A stretch of DNA of 64,000 bases from Hirudo medicinalis (Eukaryota; Annelida; Clitellata; Hirudinida; Hirudinidae). Made by a program: the position numbers and the translations under genes. Positions 1-13,435 of the stretch are shown piece by piece. How positions within the stretch are numbered: position 1 is the stretch's first letter; the number at the start of each line of letters is the position of its first letter. The notes under the pieces were generated by a model. It saw only the letters and a program-made list of their open reading frames with translations. It did no database searches and was not told the origin of the DNA. The stretch lies in contig MPNW01000121.1 of the NCBI GenBank assembly GCA_011800805.1, positions 190,355-254,354 of the forward strand. Direction: 5' to 3'.

Positions 1-207
1 TGGGTTTTCCTGGGCCTGTTTGAGGACTTTAAAGACATTGCTGAGGTTTTTTAAGTGTGATGGTTTTTTTGGATGTTAATCTGGGCTCAATAAAATTTAA
101 AAATAAAAAAATAACAGTAACAACAACAACAATAACAACAATAACAACAACAGTAATAATAATAATAACAGCAACAACAATAATAAAAATGGCAGCAAGA
201 AATTTAC

Positions 208-3200
208 TGTTCCAGTGGTCATCTGAGTGATAACACATCCAAAACTCCAAATGTCTGCTGCCCTTCCATAGCCCTTTAAGGCATTTCCCCTGATAACCTC
301 GGGAGCCATGAAAGCTGTCAAAGTGAAATTCAACCTCAAATTTTTATGGCAATACTACATGTCATTTGATATTTACAATGATCACAGAATATGTTTGTGC
401 GCTAATGCGACAGATGAACCAATGGTACGATCAAAACATTATGACATTAAACATTAATGTGATTTAAACAATATCCTAATAACATAATAACAATAATAAT
501 AAATATTATTGACTCAATATAATCAATATTTAATTGGAGCAACATTATGGTTTTTTTCTGGTCATTGATGAAGCCATCAATGCAAAATCACAAATGAGCA
601 AATGAAATTTTTCATAAATATAAAGTATAATAAACGAAACTAAATGGCTAATAAATACTAACAACCGACTTAAATAAAAACAAAGTAATAACAATAAAGA
701 ATCATTACCAGGAGTTCCAACATATTCATTCAACTCTCCAGCCATGGTTGTGTGGCTCTTAAGCTTAACAGAGCAACCAAAATCTCCTAGTTTGATGGAA
801 TTGTTTGGCATAAGGAAGATGTTTGCTCCTAAGAATTCAAATCGACAGACCACATTTAATTCTTCAAATCAATAACAAAATTGAAAAATCGCGAGTATAA
901 ATTATGTGATTAGCCTATCGTAAAAGCATTCACGATAACCGGATTGGTTTTGGATAATAATCTGGCTGACCTTTGATGTCTCTGTGGACAATGTCATGTG
1001 AGTGCAGGATATAGATGGCCTGTAGAATCTCATTGGAATATTTCCGAATCATGTGTTCGTCCAAGCCTTGTTTTGCCAGGTCCTCGATGGTGCCATTCTG
1101 ACAATATTCCATGAATATGATCATCTCATCCTGCGGGAGAACCAATCACAAAAATTAATAATCTCAGCAACTATGCTAACAATATTTACAACGTGACAAA
1201 AATGTAATCTTTTATATAAATGGCCTTTAACTTAAAATGAGGAATAGTTGCATAATTTCAAAAGATTGGCCCCAAAGATTATTAGGGAATAACATTAAAA
1301 GTTTGTTTGTAAATTTTTAAATAACAATATTTGATACTCTTCCACAAAAATGTTATATTAAGTAAAAATAAAATAGATAAAAAGCTTAGTGGTGGTATAA
1401 ATTCAATAATGATATTAGTAATAATAACAACAACAACAATAATAATAATAACAAGAACAACATGTCACAGAGCAAAGTGTTGAAAATCATCTACAGCAAC
1501 CACAATAGTATTACTGTACTAATAAGAACCAACCCTGTACATCTCAACACCAAAGTATTGCACGAGGCTCTGGTGTTTGATGCCTTCAAATGTCTTGATT
1601 TCCTCATCAATTTTCCTGATTGCCTGATGGTCATTTGGTTGAAGTTTGATCTGCAATCAATTCCAGTTTCTTGATTTGCATACAACATAAGTAGTGCATT
1701 TATCCATTTTACTATTACATTTAAATAGTCTATAATATAAAATAAAAAGTGCATGTGTATATCTGTCCGTCCCAAGAGCCCCTCCCAAACGGTGAATGGT
1801 ATCGACTTGAAATTTGCACAAGTCATTCTCTATGATTCTAGGTCAACTGTTCTATTTTCAATTTTTGACTTTTAAGTTTTCCAACTTTCACCTTTTCTTA
1901 AATCGCAAACCAGCTTTAAACTCGAGAGCTACTGAAAGAAGGGAGCATTGTGCTTGCGCATGGTCCATTGTTTGAGACTTTGTCTATAGTGATGGAGGAT
2001 CGATTCCCTTTGCACTGTTCTATTATCCAGTTCTTTGAGGGCAGGTAACAAGGGACTTAAATAATAACGGCATGAGCAAAATTGATTACATGAACACGAC
2101 TAGCGAAGCCAGTTTAAAAAAGCTGGTAATGACATAAATTAATTAATACATTTAAATAATAATTTGTACTTTAATTCAATATTATTACTTCCTTCATGGC
2201 CATGAGAACATCATTATCAAGATTGATTGCTATGTAGACCTTTCCAAACTGACCTTCACCTGAATGATAATTTGAGATGGTGAGTAAATCATAAATATCT
2301 TATAATCTCATTCAAGTTGTCCACATTTCAAAGAAACTCACATACACTGCATAATGAAATAACAGTGGCTAATCAACCAACCTATTTTGATTCCTCTCTG
2401 CCATTTGAACTTGACTCTGCGCATTCGAACGGCACTGTCAACGTCGGGGCGTGCATTGGACACCTGACCGATCACCTTGCTCTTCATCAGTGTTTCGTTC
2501 CTTTCCTTGTCGAGGTCGTTTATTGCGGACATCACCCCACGCTGCTGTCTTGAATTTCTCCTCAATGCATTTATGCCTTCTACAAACGAGCACTCTTATT
2601 ACAACTTGATGATAATTGCATTCAACTAAAATTTGTTGTTATAGAAAGACACATCAGCTAAAATATCTCTGGATTTCATTACTTTATCAACCCATCTGCA
2701 AAAACATTAAAGACAACAATTCTGCATAATTGTAACAAAGTAATATTTGTAATCCTGTGCCAATAATTGCTGCAAAATTGAAATGGTACAAATAGTTCCT
2801 TTTGGGCATAAAAACAATTTTGATAAAAAAAAACCAAAGAAACAAGTGATTGTCACCTGTTAATCCATCCACAGAAAGATCTGCAAGTGATGACTTTAGG
2901 ACCGAACACGAACTGGCACCTAAAAAAAAAAATGACGCATAATAACATACAAACCTAGACGCAACGATCGGGACTTTTGTCCGATGGTGATTAAAATAAA
3001 TAGCAGTTCACCATGAAGACTTCAATTTGTTTATAGCTTAGAATTAGAAGCAACAGAATGAACTACTTGTACGGTCACATCACATTCCTAACAATGCATC
3101 AAAACAGATTGCAAACATAATATCGCTAAAAATATTTTAGAAAGACAAGACAGATTGTAAAAAAAACAAACACTCTTTGAGTTTGAAAATAAATGGAAAA

Positions 3201-3810
3201 AATAGTTTATAAAAAGTGATAAAGGACTTGAAATAACGTTGGAACTGTTGTTGCTGTTGTTGGAATTGTTGGAAATTGATCGGGAGGGAGACGCATAGGA
3301 CCTCCTACTCGATAAGGAAATGCTCTTAAGTGACTTGTTGTGGATTACATCTGGACTGCAGCCTGCTGCAAGAATCATTACCACAATTAACTGTGTTTAT
3401 TCTTCTTTGTTATTAATATTATGCAATAATTATTTGTTTATTGAGATGTTTAAAAGTTAATCTCCTCCTTTTAAAATGAAAACATCTTCTCAATCAACAA
3501 ACTTGGCTTGGTGCCTATGACGTGACTTATGCAACAGTTGATGTCTCTGGTGAGAGTCTGCACAATCAACAACAACCAATATGTCATTAAAAATATCATT
3601 ATCAACATTACATATCATTATCAACATCATCAAATTTCAATCTGCAGCCAACTAGGCATCCCAAGGTCAAATAATAACTATTTCATAAACCTAAAAGTTT
3701 AACAAAAGAGAAACTCACATTAAATTCATCATCATTGAGGTATTCAAGATTCTTTGGTTCACAGGAAATTTTCAAGAAATCAAAACCATGGGATGCCCAC
3801 CTGGTTGGAT

Positions 3811-3850
<40 letters not shown>

Positions 3851-6800
3851 CTATCAAACGGCATGAAATAAGTACTGCAAAAGTTAGCTCAAAGGGCTGC
3901 ATCCTGCATGCATCATCGATGGTTAAGAAGAAGCACCATCGATGCTATGTGCATGGCATTACAATCAGAATCGGGTGCTATACAAATGAACTACAATCAC
4001 ATTTACACATAAAAGCAGTAAATTGCAAACATTCATTCGTAATGCAAAAGAAATCATTTCTTGAATTCATAAGATGACAAAGTGGAATCAGAGGACAGTC
4101 TACCAGGATGACCAGGATGTTGAGAGTTGATAAGAAACTGATAAGCATGACGTTATTCATTCTCAACCTTGGTTTGACACCTCTCCCTCGATCACATGTA
4201 TGCGCAAAGTCCATCCACCTCCTCGCAAACTCGATCATGGCTCGAGAAAGATCGCCCTTCATGTCTCCAGAGATGAGGCGCAGCAACTCTTTGTGGTACT
4301 GAAGTGCAAAGGTTGATGTAGCTCTTGTTTGTGTTTATGAGAATAACAAATTGAAACAAAGTTAAAATATATTAATATTAATATATACATATATATATTG
4401 ACACCTTTTTGCTCAAGCACATCCTATTCTCAAATACTGCTCCCCTGCCTGGAATACTCACAGAAAGCATTTGGCCACCGAACTAGAGAAAGCTCGACTG
4501 TACTTTACATTCTCTGTACCAGGTCTTGGTCGAATAGCATATTAAAGTGTAAACATAATACAACTATGCCATACAACTGCAGACTACAAAATCTCTTGAG
4601 CACTAGAGATTAATGAAAGACTTATGCTTCGTCTATAACTTCCTTGGGAGTCGCATTTGTTTTAATTTTCATAACTTCCAAATATTTGCTCCTGCATTGC
4701 AAATCAGAAATCACTTCCCATAAACTCCCCAAATTCTGCCATTGTTGGCTCCAACAAGTTTCTCCATATAAAAATATTTTTTGTCGAAAATACGACACCC
4801 GAGCTCTATCCTCGTGTTCGTATTTCCTCTCGTTGAAATTTTTTTCCATTATTGCTTGGTTTATCTTCTGTTCACCAATTCACTGTTCTTTTTGTTGCTT
4901 GTTGAATGGTTGACTTGTTGATCAAGCAGACCTCAGCCCCTTCCTTCTCCATTTGTCTTGGAGAACATAAGCAAATAATTGTAATCGTCTTCTTAACTTC
5001 GGCTTCATCACCAGCTCCTCCTGCCTCATGAGTCCACCAACAACATCATCAACAACAACAACAAAATTATCATTGCCATCATCACTGTCAAGTAACCTCG
5101 AAAGCAGATGTGAAGCAGTAATTGATGGTCTCCTTGTTAGACTTGAGAACAATATTCTTCTCGCTCTCCTCCACGTCCACCAGTTCTGCATCGCCGAGCT
5201 TTTCAATGATGCGTGACAAACCGTCCACTATTCGAACTCTTAGATCCAAAGCACAGGTCTGCAGGATGACATTGAAAGGTTTATTATTAAAAAATTCTCG
5301 TGCATAAGTTATTCGTGTGACTTGTCATTTTGTGAAAATATGCAAACAACTTGTCATCATTTTATCATTTTAACGACAATTATGAAAAAAATCCTACAAA
5401 ATCCAGGTTGGAATAACATTGTTAAATGTCAACATTTAAAGTGGATCAATAATAACATTGGTGATGAACATTGTAAATAGATTGATGTCCTGAAGTTAAT
5501 TATGAAGGCACTTCACAAAGCAAGGACAAACCTTGAGATAGTTGAGAGAATTTGAAATAGATCGATGACAGGACATCTGCTCCGTTTTGAGAAGGAGATG
5601 ATCACCGACCAGATCCTCAAATATTTTCCTAGAAGTGGCCAATTTGAGGGAATGCATGGCTAACAGAAGCCAACCATTTATCTGCTGATCGATTAAACAG
5701 ATAATTTTAAACCATTATCGAGTTAGAATTTTAAAACCAAGTTAATAAGCTGTTAATTGAATGACCAATCCAACCTCCAAGTGATCCAGGGATATGGTGG
5801 CCTCAGATGTTGACTCGAAGACGACCCTTTCGCCGTTCCACACCAGCGAATATACATTGTCCACCTTGGTGAGAACCACATAACCGGGAAAGTCGCTGCT
5901 CTCGAAATCATGAAGCGGTCCTTCGCACTCGGACGAAACGTTCGACAGGAGACGAGAGATGTAATACTTGTTGCAAGATATGCTCTTTGGAACTAAACAG
6001 AGGTAATTCAACTTTTCAGGGAACACAATCTGAAATGAGTTGAGAAGAAGTTGATTGAATTTAATGACAATAAAATAATAACCATATTTTATGTCTAAAG
6101 TTTATTGCATCAGTGTCAAAAGTCACCAATCTCAGTTAAAATCTCTTGAATTAAAAATGAACTAAAACCATTAAATAGAAACATCTTTACTTGAACATGG
6201 TCGCTGGCCCATAAACTTTCAAGAATCACTTTGAGAGGTGCATTAGCCTCGTACTGTGCTGCCATCTCTAAATCCTTGGAAGACAAAAGCATTCATGCAC
6301 AGACTCATTTATTTTGTGATAATATGAAAAGTCGGTCGAATTATGATAATTATATGATACATAATAATATTAATATAATACTAACTGATATTCATAAATA
6401 AGACAACTCACTTTCTTCAGCATTTTAGCAAAAGCCAATGCCTTGTAAGATCTCTCTCTTGCCTCGTTAAAGTGCAGTTTTAAGTCTCGGCCGAGTTGAA
6501 CCATGCACTGTCTGATTGCGTAACACGGAAAGAAAGAAATATTGCACTGAATGGCTTTTATCTTGAAACTAAATTCACTTCAAATAGGTGCCAATAAATA
6601 GAAATTGAAAACCGTTATTGTATAATTAATGTGAAATTAATCTTTAACCTGAATTCTGAGGATTTGCTTCTTGTAGGTTCTCCAGTGATTAGAGACTCAA
6701 GAGCAGAATTTGTAAAGAATTGATTGATGCATTCATCAATCTTCGAGTCCAAGAATTCGGATATGGATCGGATGAGACTTGAAGCCATGGCACTTATTAA

Positions 6801-9800
6801 ACAAAGGAATAATTTAATAACTTATTTATTTAAATAACTTTCTAAATAAAAACAAAATTTTTTTAATATTAAATGAAAAAATTAATTTTAATTTTATTAA
6901 TTTGGTGATTATACCAAGTCACTGAAATTTAATTGCTACTCTAAGAAAACAAATAAAAAAACGCTTAAAACTAAAGTTCAAATCTTTATTGATGATTCAA
7001 ATTGCGCTTAAACCACAAGTTGTTATAAGATAACAAGATAACATTATGCCTGACATCGTCTACCCTATTCTTCAGGGCCCTAAATCCTCAAAGTCATTCA
7101 GGCTGATGACTTGGCTATTCATTAACTTAACTCAAATCAATAGTTCACCTGCAAATAATTTCTTTCTTTTTTGTGTCCAAACGAATGTATTTAATTTTTA
7201 TTTTTGGCTAAGGGGCTTAGTTTAATTTTTTGCTGTCATTTTTGCTTTCGCTCAAATTTGTGCATTTCTGTTTTCTTGAGTACACTTGGTCATGTAGGAG
7301 GTCGAACGACCCTTTGACCGAAGTTGATAATAAATAAATAAACAACAAATAAATATGCCCTTTGTGGCTTTTTATTGGCTCCTGATGGATGGATGGATGG
7401 ATGGATGGATGGATGGAACTTACCAGAACCTGTTTCCAGCATAAGCTTCACCATTTCTAATGGAGGAGCAGATTTTCATAAAATTCCATTCCTTCTCGAG
7501 GAAGTTCTTGAGCTCTTTTGACATTTCTGGAAGCTGCTGCAACTCATTCATGAACTGTTGCATATGGTTGAAATAAACCTGAAAAAATCATGAAACATAG
7601 AAAAATGTTTTCTTACCAAGATGCCCTTTGAAATGTTTTCTAGAATTATAATATATTCTGAGTATAAACATGTCATTGACTAATCTATGTCTTGAACTCC
7701 ACTTAAGGAGAAGTACTTTAAATATGCATTTTGATATCTTGTTTTTGCTCATTAACTAAATAGAAAATCATTTATAAACATAATTGTCGTTAGCTTCAAA
7801 ATAAAATTCATTTAGAAACACACTGATGTAGAGTTTTAATTGACTTAGAATTGCTAAGAACCAAGTTACATTTTAGCCAATTACATTATTATTACCTACC
7901 ACAGCAACAAAACAGCATGCATGCAACATTTTGTACAACTTTGTACAGCATTGTACAACATGCATGCAACATTATACAATTGTGTTCCTTAGGCAAACTT
8001 CAATTAATCCATCACAAAACCTTTGGTATCACTAATGACATGGTTTACCTTTTACAGAGTAAAAATCATTAATACCTAATTGGTAATTGTAATTTGGTTT
8101 GACCCAAATTAATAAGTTCCAACCTGCAGCATCTTCATCAAGTCATCTTCCAGTTTTTCCATCTCAGCCTCATGGAATGAAGTGCACTGGACTGATGAGA
8201 TGAGCTTCAGGTAATAGTGCTTCCAATTAATAGTGGAACTCAATACTTCTTTGCATTCGTGGACCAACTAAAACATTTTCAAACATACAAATGTTTTTCA
8301 TACAAGTAAATGCTTAATCCATCAAGGTCAATGTGATGGATGCGAGTAACAGTGATAACATTAATGGTGACAATCAAATTCAGCAATAAAAGTAACATTG
8401 CAACTATTTACAACAGCACGAATACTTCAACTATCTTATTTAAAATACATCTCCAAAATGTTGGCTACAGCATTCCATCCACATTCAATTACAAGATCCA
8501 AACTTCTTTTATGACATCAAACGTCTTTAATGTGATGATTGTTGATGGAGAAACCATTGGTTGCAAATATTCAGAAGCACTTTCCAAAATTGTGGTTTTC
8601 AAAGAATAAATGAAAAGTTTAAACACTTTGATTCAACTCACAGTCCTCAAGATATACAGAGAAGGCTCTTTCTTCGGCTGTCTTTCAAGCCTCAGTTTGA
8701 GACATTCGTGAATGATGTCAAGAGGCACGTGACACAGGAAGTGGTAAATACACGAAAAAGATGGCAGTCCCATTTCCAACATGTAGTGTCTAATTGTTTT
8801 CCCCTTCATCAAATGAATGAATGAACTATTTACTTTTGACTATTCCTCATGGGAGTGGATTTTGCACCTCACTGTACAAATTCAGTGAGACTTGAAATGT
8901 GCCCTGAGAATCTTACTGTAACATCATCACAACAACTCAATGATAAAATTATATTTAATTCCATTGACATCACAAATAACTAGATATTCTCAAGAGTGAT
9001 TTTTTAAACTTTGACATGAATCTAAATATTATTTACAAAAATTCTCAATTACACAACAAAGCACAAAAATGAGGAAAAAAATCCACAAAAACTCAACCAA
9101 CTTGAGATTTATTTATGGGTGTTCCCATAAAATTCAATGCCTCCTGAGTTTTGGACAATGTCTTGTCCATCATCTGCCTAAGTCGGTTGCAGAACTTCCT
9201 CATGCCAGTCCTTTTAAGGTTCCTGTCGACGTAGTGCCTGTAGATGGAAGTCGTAGAGGTCAGAATTGTCTCCAGGCTGTCGGCACTCGTTATGGAGGAC
9301 TTCGAGAGCAACATGCTGCCACCGAGCCCACTCATGAAATCCGATTCAAAGGTAACAATTTTTAATGGCTGAGCAAGGGTGTTGCCTTCTGACCTAGCAT
9401 CGTGGTCAATGCTTTCGTCGTCATCTTCTTCTTCCTCCTCGGCATCGCAACCATTGGTTTCATCCTCAGCATCTTCATCGAAATACTTCTCGCCATTTTC
9501 AACTTCAAGCTCCATGTTTGAATCTTCATTGTTCTCAGGCATTGAAATGTCCATACTAAGCATGTTCTCCTTCAATGCATCTGATGATCTTCCAAAATTC
9601 TTTAAAATGTAGTTGATCCTCAAGGGATTGATGCATGACCACAGTGAACATTCCTTGTACAAACTGAATGTCACCAGGTCCAAAATTGACTTCAGCTGCT
9701 GGAAAAGATCCCTAGAAATATTTAACCAGAGGTAGAAGCTGGAAATTCTTCCCTGCACCTCCTCAGTGCCATATGTAGGGCATCCCTTCAGAAGTGCCTT

Positions 9801-11472
9801 CTGGGTTGGGTATAGGGATGCTATGTAGTCCAATGTCTTCATCATGGCCACTGACTGAGCCGAGGCATCACAGAATAATTTCAATATTTGCCCGGGGCAA
9901 GTTCCAAACATGTTTTCAGCTGATGGAATTAGGTCGTCGTCTGGAATGTTGCAGCATGTGCAACTGTCTGGTCTTGGAAGATCCATAATGAGTGATGGAG
10001 ATGATTCTGATGAAAAAACCCTTTCAAAATAAAAAAATACATAAATTAAAAAGTACAGTAATGTTTCCAATGTGTGATCGTAACCTGAAAGACAGCAATC
10101 TATCAATCATGGTGGGTATGTTCTCTCGACATCTCATGAAGAAAGCATCTTGTTGGTATGGCAACACGTGATTCAAGTGAGCCTGAAGTTCAAGCCATGC
10201 AATGTCTCCAAACTGACTTCTCCACAGTTCCTCTTCACTGCTCATCTGCCTGTTGCAAGCATGCCTTCTCATGTCCTTGTCCCTACCTATGTGGAAATTC
10301 AAGTGGTTTGCTGGATTCACTGATTATAAAACTTATCAAGATCTACAGTTTGAGAAAACAGAGAAAATAGTAAGAAACCATACATGTTATGAAATACCTA
10401 CTAGTCTAATCATCGAAATAAAAATTACGTTCGCACATTTAACAAAACCTCGAATCTCAATCTCACTTTTGCCTAGGTCGATGAGCAGAGAAAAATTTTT
10501 GTAGAAGGAAACTCGATCAGAGCCAAAGAATGGTGATGAGGCATTGGTAAACCTTGGAGGACATGTTTTCAATGAGGAGTCTTCATCAGTAGTGATTTTG
10601 CAGACTGGCATGGAATCCAAGCACTTGTACTTTTGACTCGTCACCACGATTGGTGGCAAAGAACTTGGTCCAGAGCTGCTTTCAACTCCATCCAGAAATC
10701 TTCCATGATTATTGAACTGCTTCAGATTTCTCTCAGAGTTTCTGGTTTTAGTAAGACTTTTGGAGAGCCCATAAGGAGTGCTGGAACGGTAGGTTTCAGC
10801 AGCCTCGGTCTCGGAATCAAATACAGTGCTTATGAGACCATTATGGTTGTAGGGAGCTGTTTCCTTCCCTGATGATTTCTGCTGCCTCAACCTTTTTGAT
10901 CTGTTCTTTCGTTTCTGAGCCGATCTAGATGTTTTTGGAGTGCTAGAATATAGATCCAACTCGGGAGTATCACAGAAATCCAGTGACTTCAAAGAATGCA
11001 ATTCAGAAGCACTCACGTAGCCTGAATTTGTCTGCAAATCTTCTGCAAGTCTTAAAATGCAATGTTTCACAAAAATTAATGTTTTAATTAATATAAAAGT
11101 TGTAATGCTTACATTAGAAGTGTCCTTAGCGTTTTCAAGAATAGTTTAATTAATACTTGTCCTTGTAACGACGGTTCAATTATTACCTTTTTTTTATAAG
11201 TCCTAGACATACAACCATCCTCCAAGACAGTTAAAGCAGTTCTTTATTGCATGATTAGTTGCACAATAAAGTATTTAATAAGTAAAAACATTTCAAAAGA
11301 GTTATAAAATGGAACATTTGCAAATCAGATTAAGAATTCAATTAGTTCAAGGTGTGCGTAATGCCGAGTAAAAACTAATATAAAATGCACAGCGCTGCAC
11401 AGACATTTATTAAATCAAACAAATCCATAAGAAAATTTCGCACGAACCTTTCTCTATAACGTTCATTCTCAT
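208..11472 (-). CDS. MAP3K4: MAP kinase kinase kinase 4 (MEKK4/MTK1 type), partial at both ends
   Basis: Upstream kinase of the p38/JNK stress pathways, activated in vertebrates by GADD45 proteins. I place 24 coding exons, with phases closing throughout: 11448-11472, 10449-11050, 10085-10286, 9102-9972, 8642-8803, 8124-8267, 7424-7578, 6649-6777, 6412-6511, 6191-6274, 5775-6029, 5532-5684, 5097-5258, 4168-4298, 3719-3800, 3503-3557, 3246-3365, 2857-2919, 2382-2579, 2189-2259, 1534-1650, 971-1130, 709-828, 208-314 (about 1,422 codons). The long non-kinase part is MEKK4-like: [73 protein letters not shown]. The kinase domain shows the glycine loop [13 protein letters not shown]-equivalent [35 protein letters not shown] and [10 protein letters not shown]. 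Kinase subdomains after IX lie off the left edge. The first exon(s) are unplaced. An acidic run (9400-9480) matches the acidic middle region of the family. Identification is secure; small boundary errors are possible. Confidence 0.93.
3811..3850. repeat. (ATG)n microsatellite in a MAP3K4 intron
   Basis: Uninterrupted GAT/ATG trinucleotide tract of about 40 bases. It ends about 10 bases before the acceptor of the exon at 3719-3800, so on the gene strand a (CAT)n tract sits where the pyrimidine tract would normally be. Confidence 0.9.
4405..4510 (+). pseudogene. Reverse-transcriptase C-terminal remnant (non-LTR retroelement)
   Basis: A short open stretch reading [18 protein letters not shown] followed by ELEKAR matches the conserved segment after the polymerase domain of LINE reverse transcriptases (usual form RPILEYxSPVWxPH..LEKVQ). 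It lies in the MAP3K4 intron between exons 4168-4298 and 5097-5258, on the opposite strand. Stop codons follow soon after, so it is a dead fragment. The family cannot be assigned from so short a piece. Confidence 0.6.
4622..4849 (-). other. Unassigned 75-codon open frame inside a MAP3K4 intron
   Basis: Charged open frame (contains [19 protein letters not shown] and [17 protein letters not shown]) ending in a stop. It sits in an intron that is otherwise spliced out: exon 5097-5258 ends ...SAFE and exon 4168-4298 starts YHKEL, which together match the MEKK4 family without a gap. I do not recognise the sequence. It could be a decayed piece of a mobile element or retrocopy, or chance. An in-frame stop lies a little upstream, so no longer protein is supported. 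Confidence 0.3.
7386..7418. repeat. (ATGG)n microsatellite in a MAP3K4 intron
   Basis: Eight or so copies of GGAT. They lie directly against the donor site of the exon at 7424-7578 (GTAAGT on the minus strand at 7418-7423), so the intron opens with donor then CCAT repeats. Confidence 0.9.
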
Positions 11473-11900
11473 CTGAAATATAAAACATTAGCAAGCCTAA
11501 AATGACACAAGGACGGCGCCCCACCAGAAACAAGCCACCAACGAGATGGTCCCAAACAAAATAAACAAAGTGTTAATTAAAAATGGTAATAATAACTCTA
11601 AACAGTGTTAATCCTAAAATCAAATATTTAAAATGTGACTATAAGCTCCTCCTCATTTTACCCTTTTTTCTTAAGAGAATTGAGGAGAAGCGACACATGA
11701 CAGTAATTGGACAGGTACGAAGTGTTCGTTACCGCTTACATCATCAAAGCATGTTAGTTGAACCACCAAACTTTAATGTGATGATGATATAAATGTGTTC
11801 AAAACACAAACTTTCGAAGGATATATGTTGCTTACCATACCTTTGGTATTAATTCTATGTAGATTTTAGTATTTAATAGTGCCTGCAGACGATCGGGGTA
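11473..11900. other. Upstream region of MAP3K4 without an identified exon
   Basis: AT-rich with one more GC-rich patch at about 11512-11556. A good acceptor (minus strand, TTTCAG) ends at 11473, so at least one more upstream exon must exist. No ATG exon with the right phase was found here. A short open frame at 11583-11792 (+) looks like chance. Confidence 0.5.
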
Positions 11901-12348
11901 TAAGGGAGACCGGGGTTGGTTGCGACAAAAATCATATTTTGCATTTTTTTATATATGGATTAAATCAAAATTATTGTAGCCCATATTAAGGCTTTATATC
12001 TTGGCACCAAATTAAGCCTTAGTAAAATTCTCTATCTCAAAAAATGCAGTAGCTTGTTTAAATGGATTCTTGCAACGCCTACAGGATTAGGTTGGAACAG
12101 TGCTGGAACTCGTTTATTTAACTGTTAACAATTTATTTAAATTTTTAGTTAATAAGCAACATATTTTGATGTAATTTTTCATTTTTGAAGATGTTCGATT
12201 AGGTTTAATTAAACACATTCAATTGTAATAAAAAAGAAAAAACATTAAATTTTAAATTTGAGAATATGCATTTCAAGCTTTCAAGTTATAACTAGAAAAT
12301 GAAAATGGGTTTTCTAATTTAATGTTGTCTGCTTTCTGACACTTGCAT

Positions 12349-12773
12349 TTAATGGGCTAGGCATTTTTGTTGTAATATCACATAGTGGAACTGCTTATGA
12401 TTTTGCATTAAAAATTGTGGCTCTGACAAGCTCGTGGATTCTGATATTCGTAAAGAGAGTACTGGATTTCGCAAAATGAAACCAGAAAGCCAATCTTCAT
12501 CAGCAATAGAGTTAGCGGACATTGGTGACAAAATTTCACATTAAATCTAGCAGCACACTGGTAGGCGAGAACTTATGCATCTTTAGGCGACAGTCCATAG
12601 TACATATCACCAGCAGTTATTAAATATTTGGCAATCAATATTTCTTGATCATCAGAAAAACGTTTTCGATTTGATTTATAGTCAGAAGTTTCATTAACTT
12701 CACGAGCCACTTCTGAATGTGTAGGCACAGTGTTGAATAATGAATCTTGTAATTTTTTTGCAGTCTGTCTCAA
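12349..12773 (-). pseudogene. Transposase N-terminal relic, pogo/Tigger (CENP-B DNA-binding) type
   Basis: Read from 12773 down, one frame gives FSDDQEILIAKYLI and MYYGLSPKDA followed by a stop. A second frame continues with SIADEDWLSGFILRNP and LSLRISESTSLSEP. These match the linked helix-turn-helix and CENPB-type domain of pogo/Tigger/Jerky transposases (typical DWL.GF..R.P.LSLR.PE.TS). The in-frame stop, the frame change and the absence of a DDE region show it is dead. Confidence 0.75.
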
Positions 12774-12865
12774 ACTAGATCTATTATTTTTTCTTTTATT
12801 GAGCAGAACAAGAAAATAAACAACATGAATATATAAAAAAACAAAAAAAATTATGCCCGCTTAAT

Positions 12866-13435
12866 GGTTGATCCTAAGGGATTAGTATCCCGCTCTCTGG
12901 ACAACCCATACCATATTTAAAAAACCGTTGAATTGTGACTATGGGTCTATTATTTGTGGACGGAGAGCGAAGGAGATGTCAGATAAATGATGGCGAATTA
13001 ATAATGAAGTGTTTGAGCATGCGTTTAAAAGAAGATAGGTTCGGTTGAGAAAATATTATGGCTGGGATTTTTGAATATATTTTAGGGCGCGAGCATGTGA
13101 TGGAATGAAGTAGTGTGTTGGATCTGGCAAAGGATGATTTGTATTTTGGGATGGACCGTAGTGCATAAGAATGTAGTGGTGAGTGAGTTACAATAAGTTC
13201 ATTATATAAGTATGGANGAGTTTTTGAAGGAGACCATCTGGGTTCGATGATTTAGGTAACTTTTATACCACAATAGGCATTTATCTCGGATGCCATAATG
13301 CTGTAGTTTCTCAAGCAGAATGTTGTGATTCACCGTATCAAAAGGTTTAGCCAGGTCCAAAAAGACTCCAATTGTGGATTGACCCCGTTCCAGGTTGTGG
13401 GCGATCTTTGAGTGAATGATCGAGATTATCAATAA
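12866..13435 (-). pseudogene. LINE remnant: reverse-transcriptase fragment plus 3' part, nested in the TIR transposon
   Basis: At 13202-13432 the minus strand encodes GVFLDLAKPFDTVNHNILL and WYKSYLNHRTQ. This is reverse-transcriptase motif A (F.DL.KAFDTV.H, with K-P here) and the downstream thumb-proximal block. Below 13200 a second open stretch (YALRSIPKYKSSFARSNTLL) resembles the far C-terminal end of LINE ORF2. The segment between, including motif B and the YADD box, is missing, so the element is internally deleted. A single ambiguous base (13217) sits at the junction. Confidence 0.7.

Noticed and set aside
9379..9612. Ser-rich plus-strand open frame
   Set aside because: Antisense shadow of the acidic Glu/Asp stretch of MAP3K4 exon 9102-9972.
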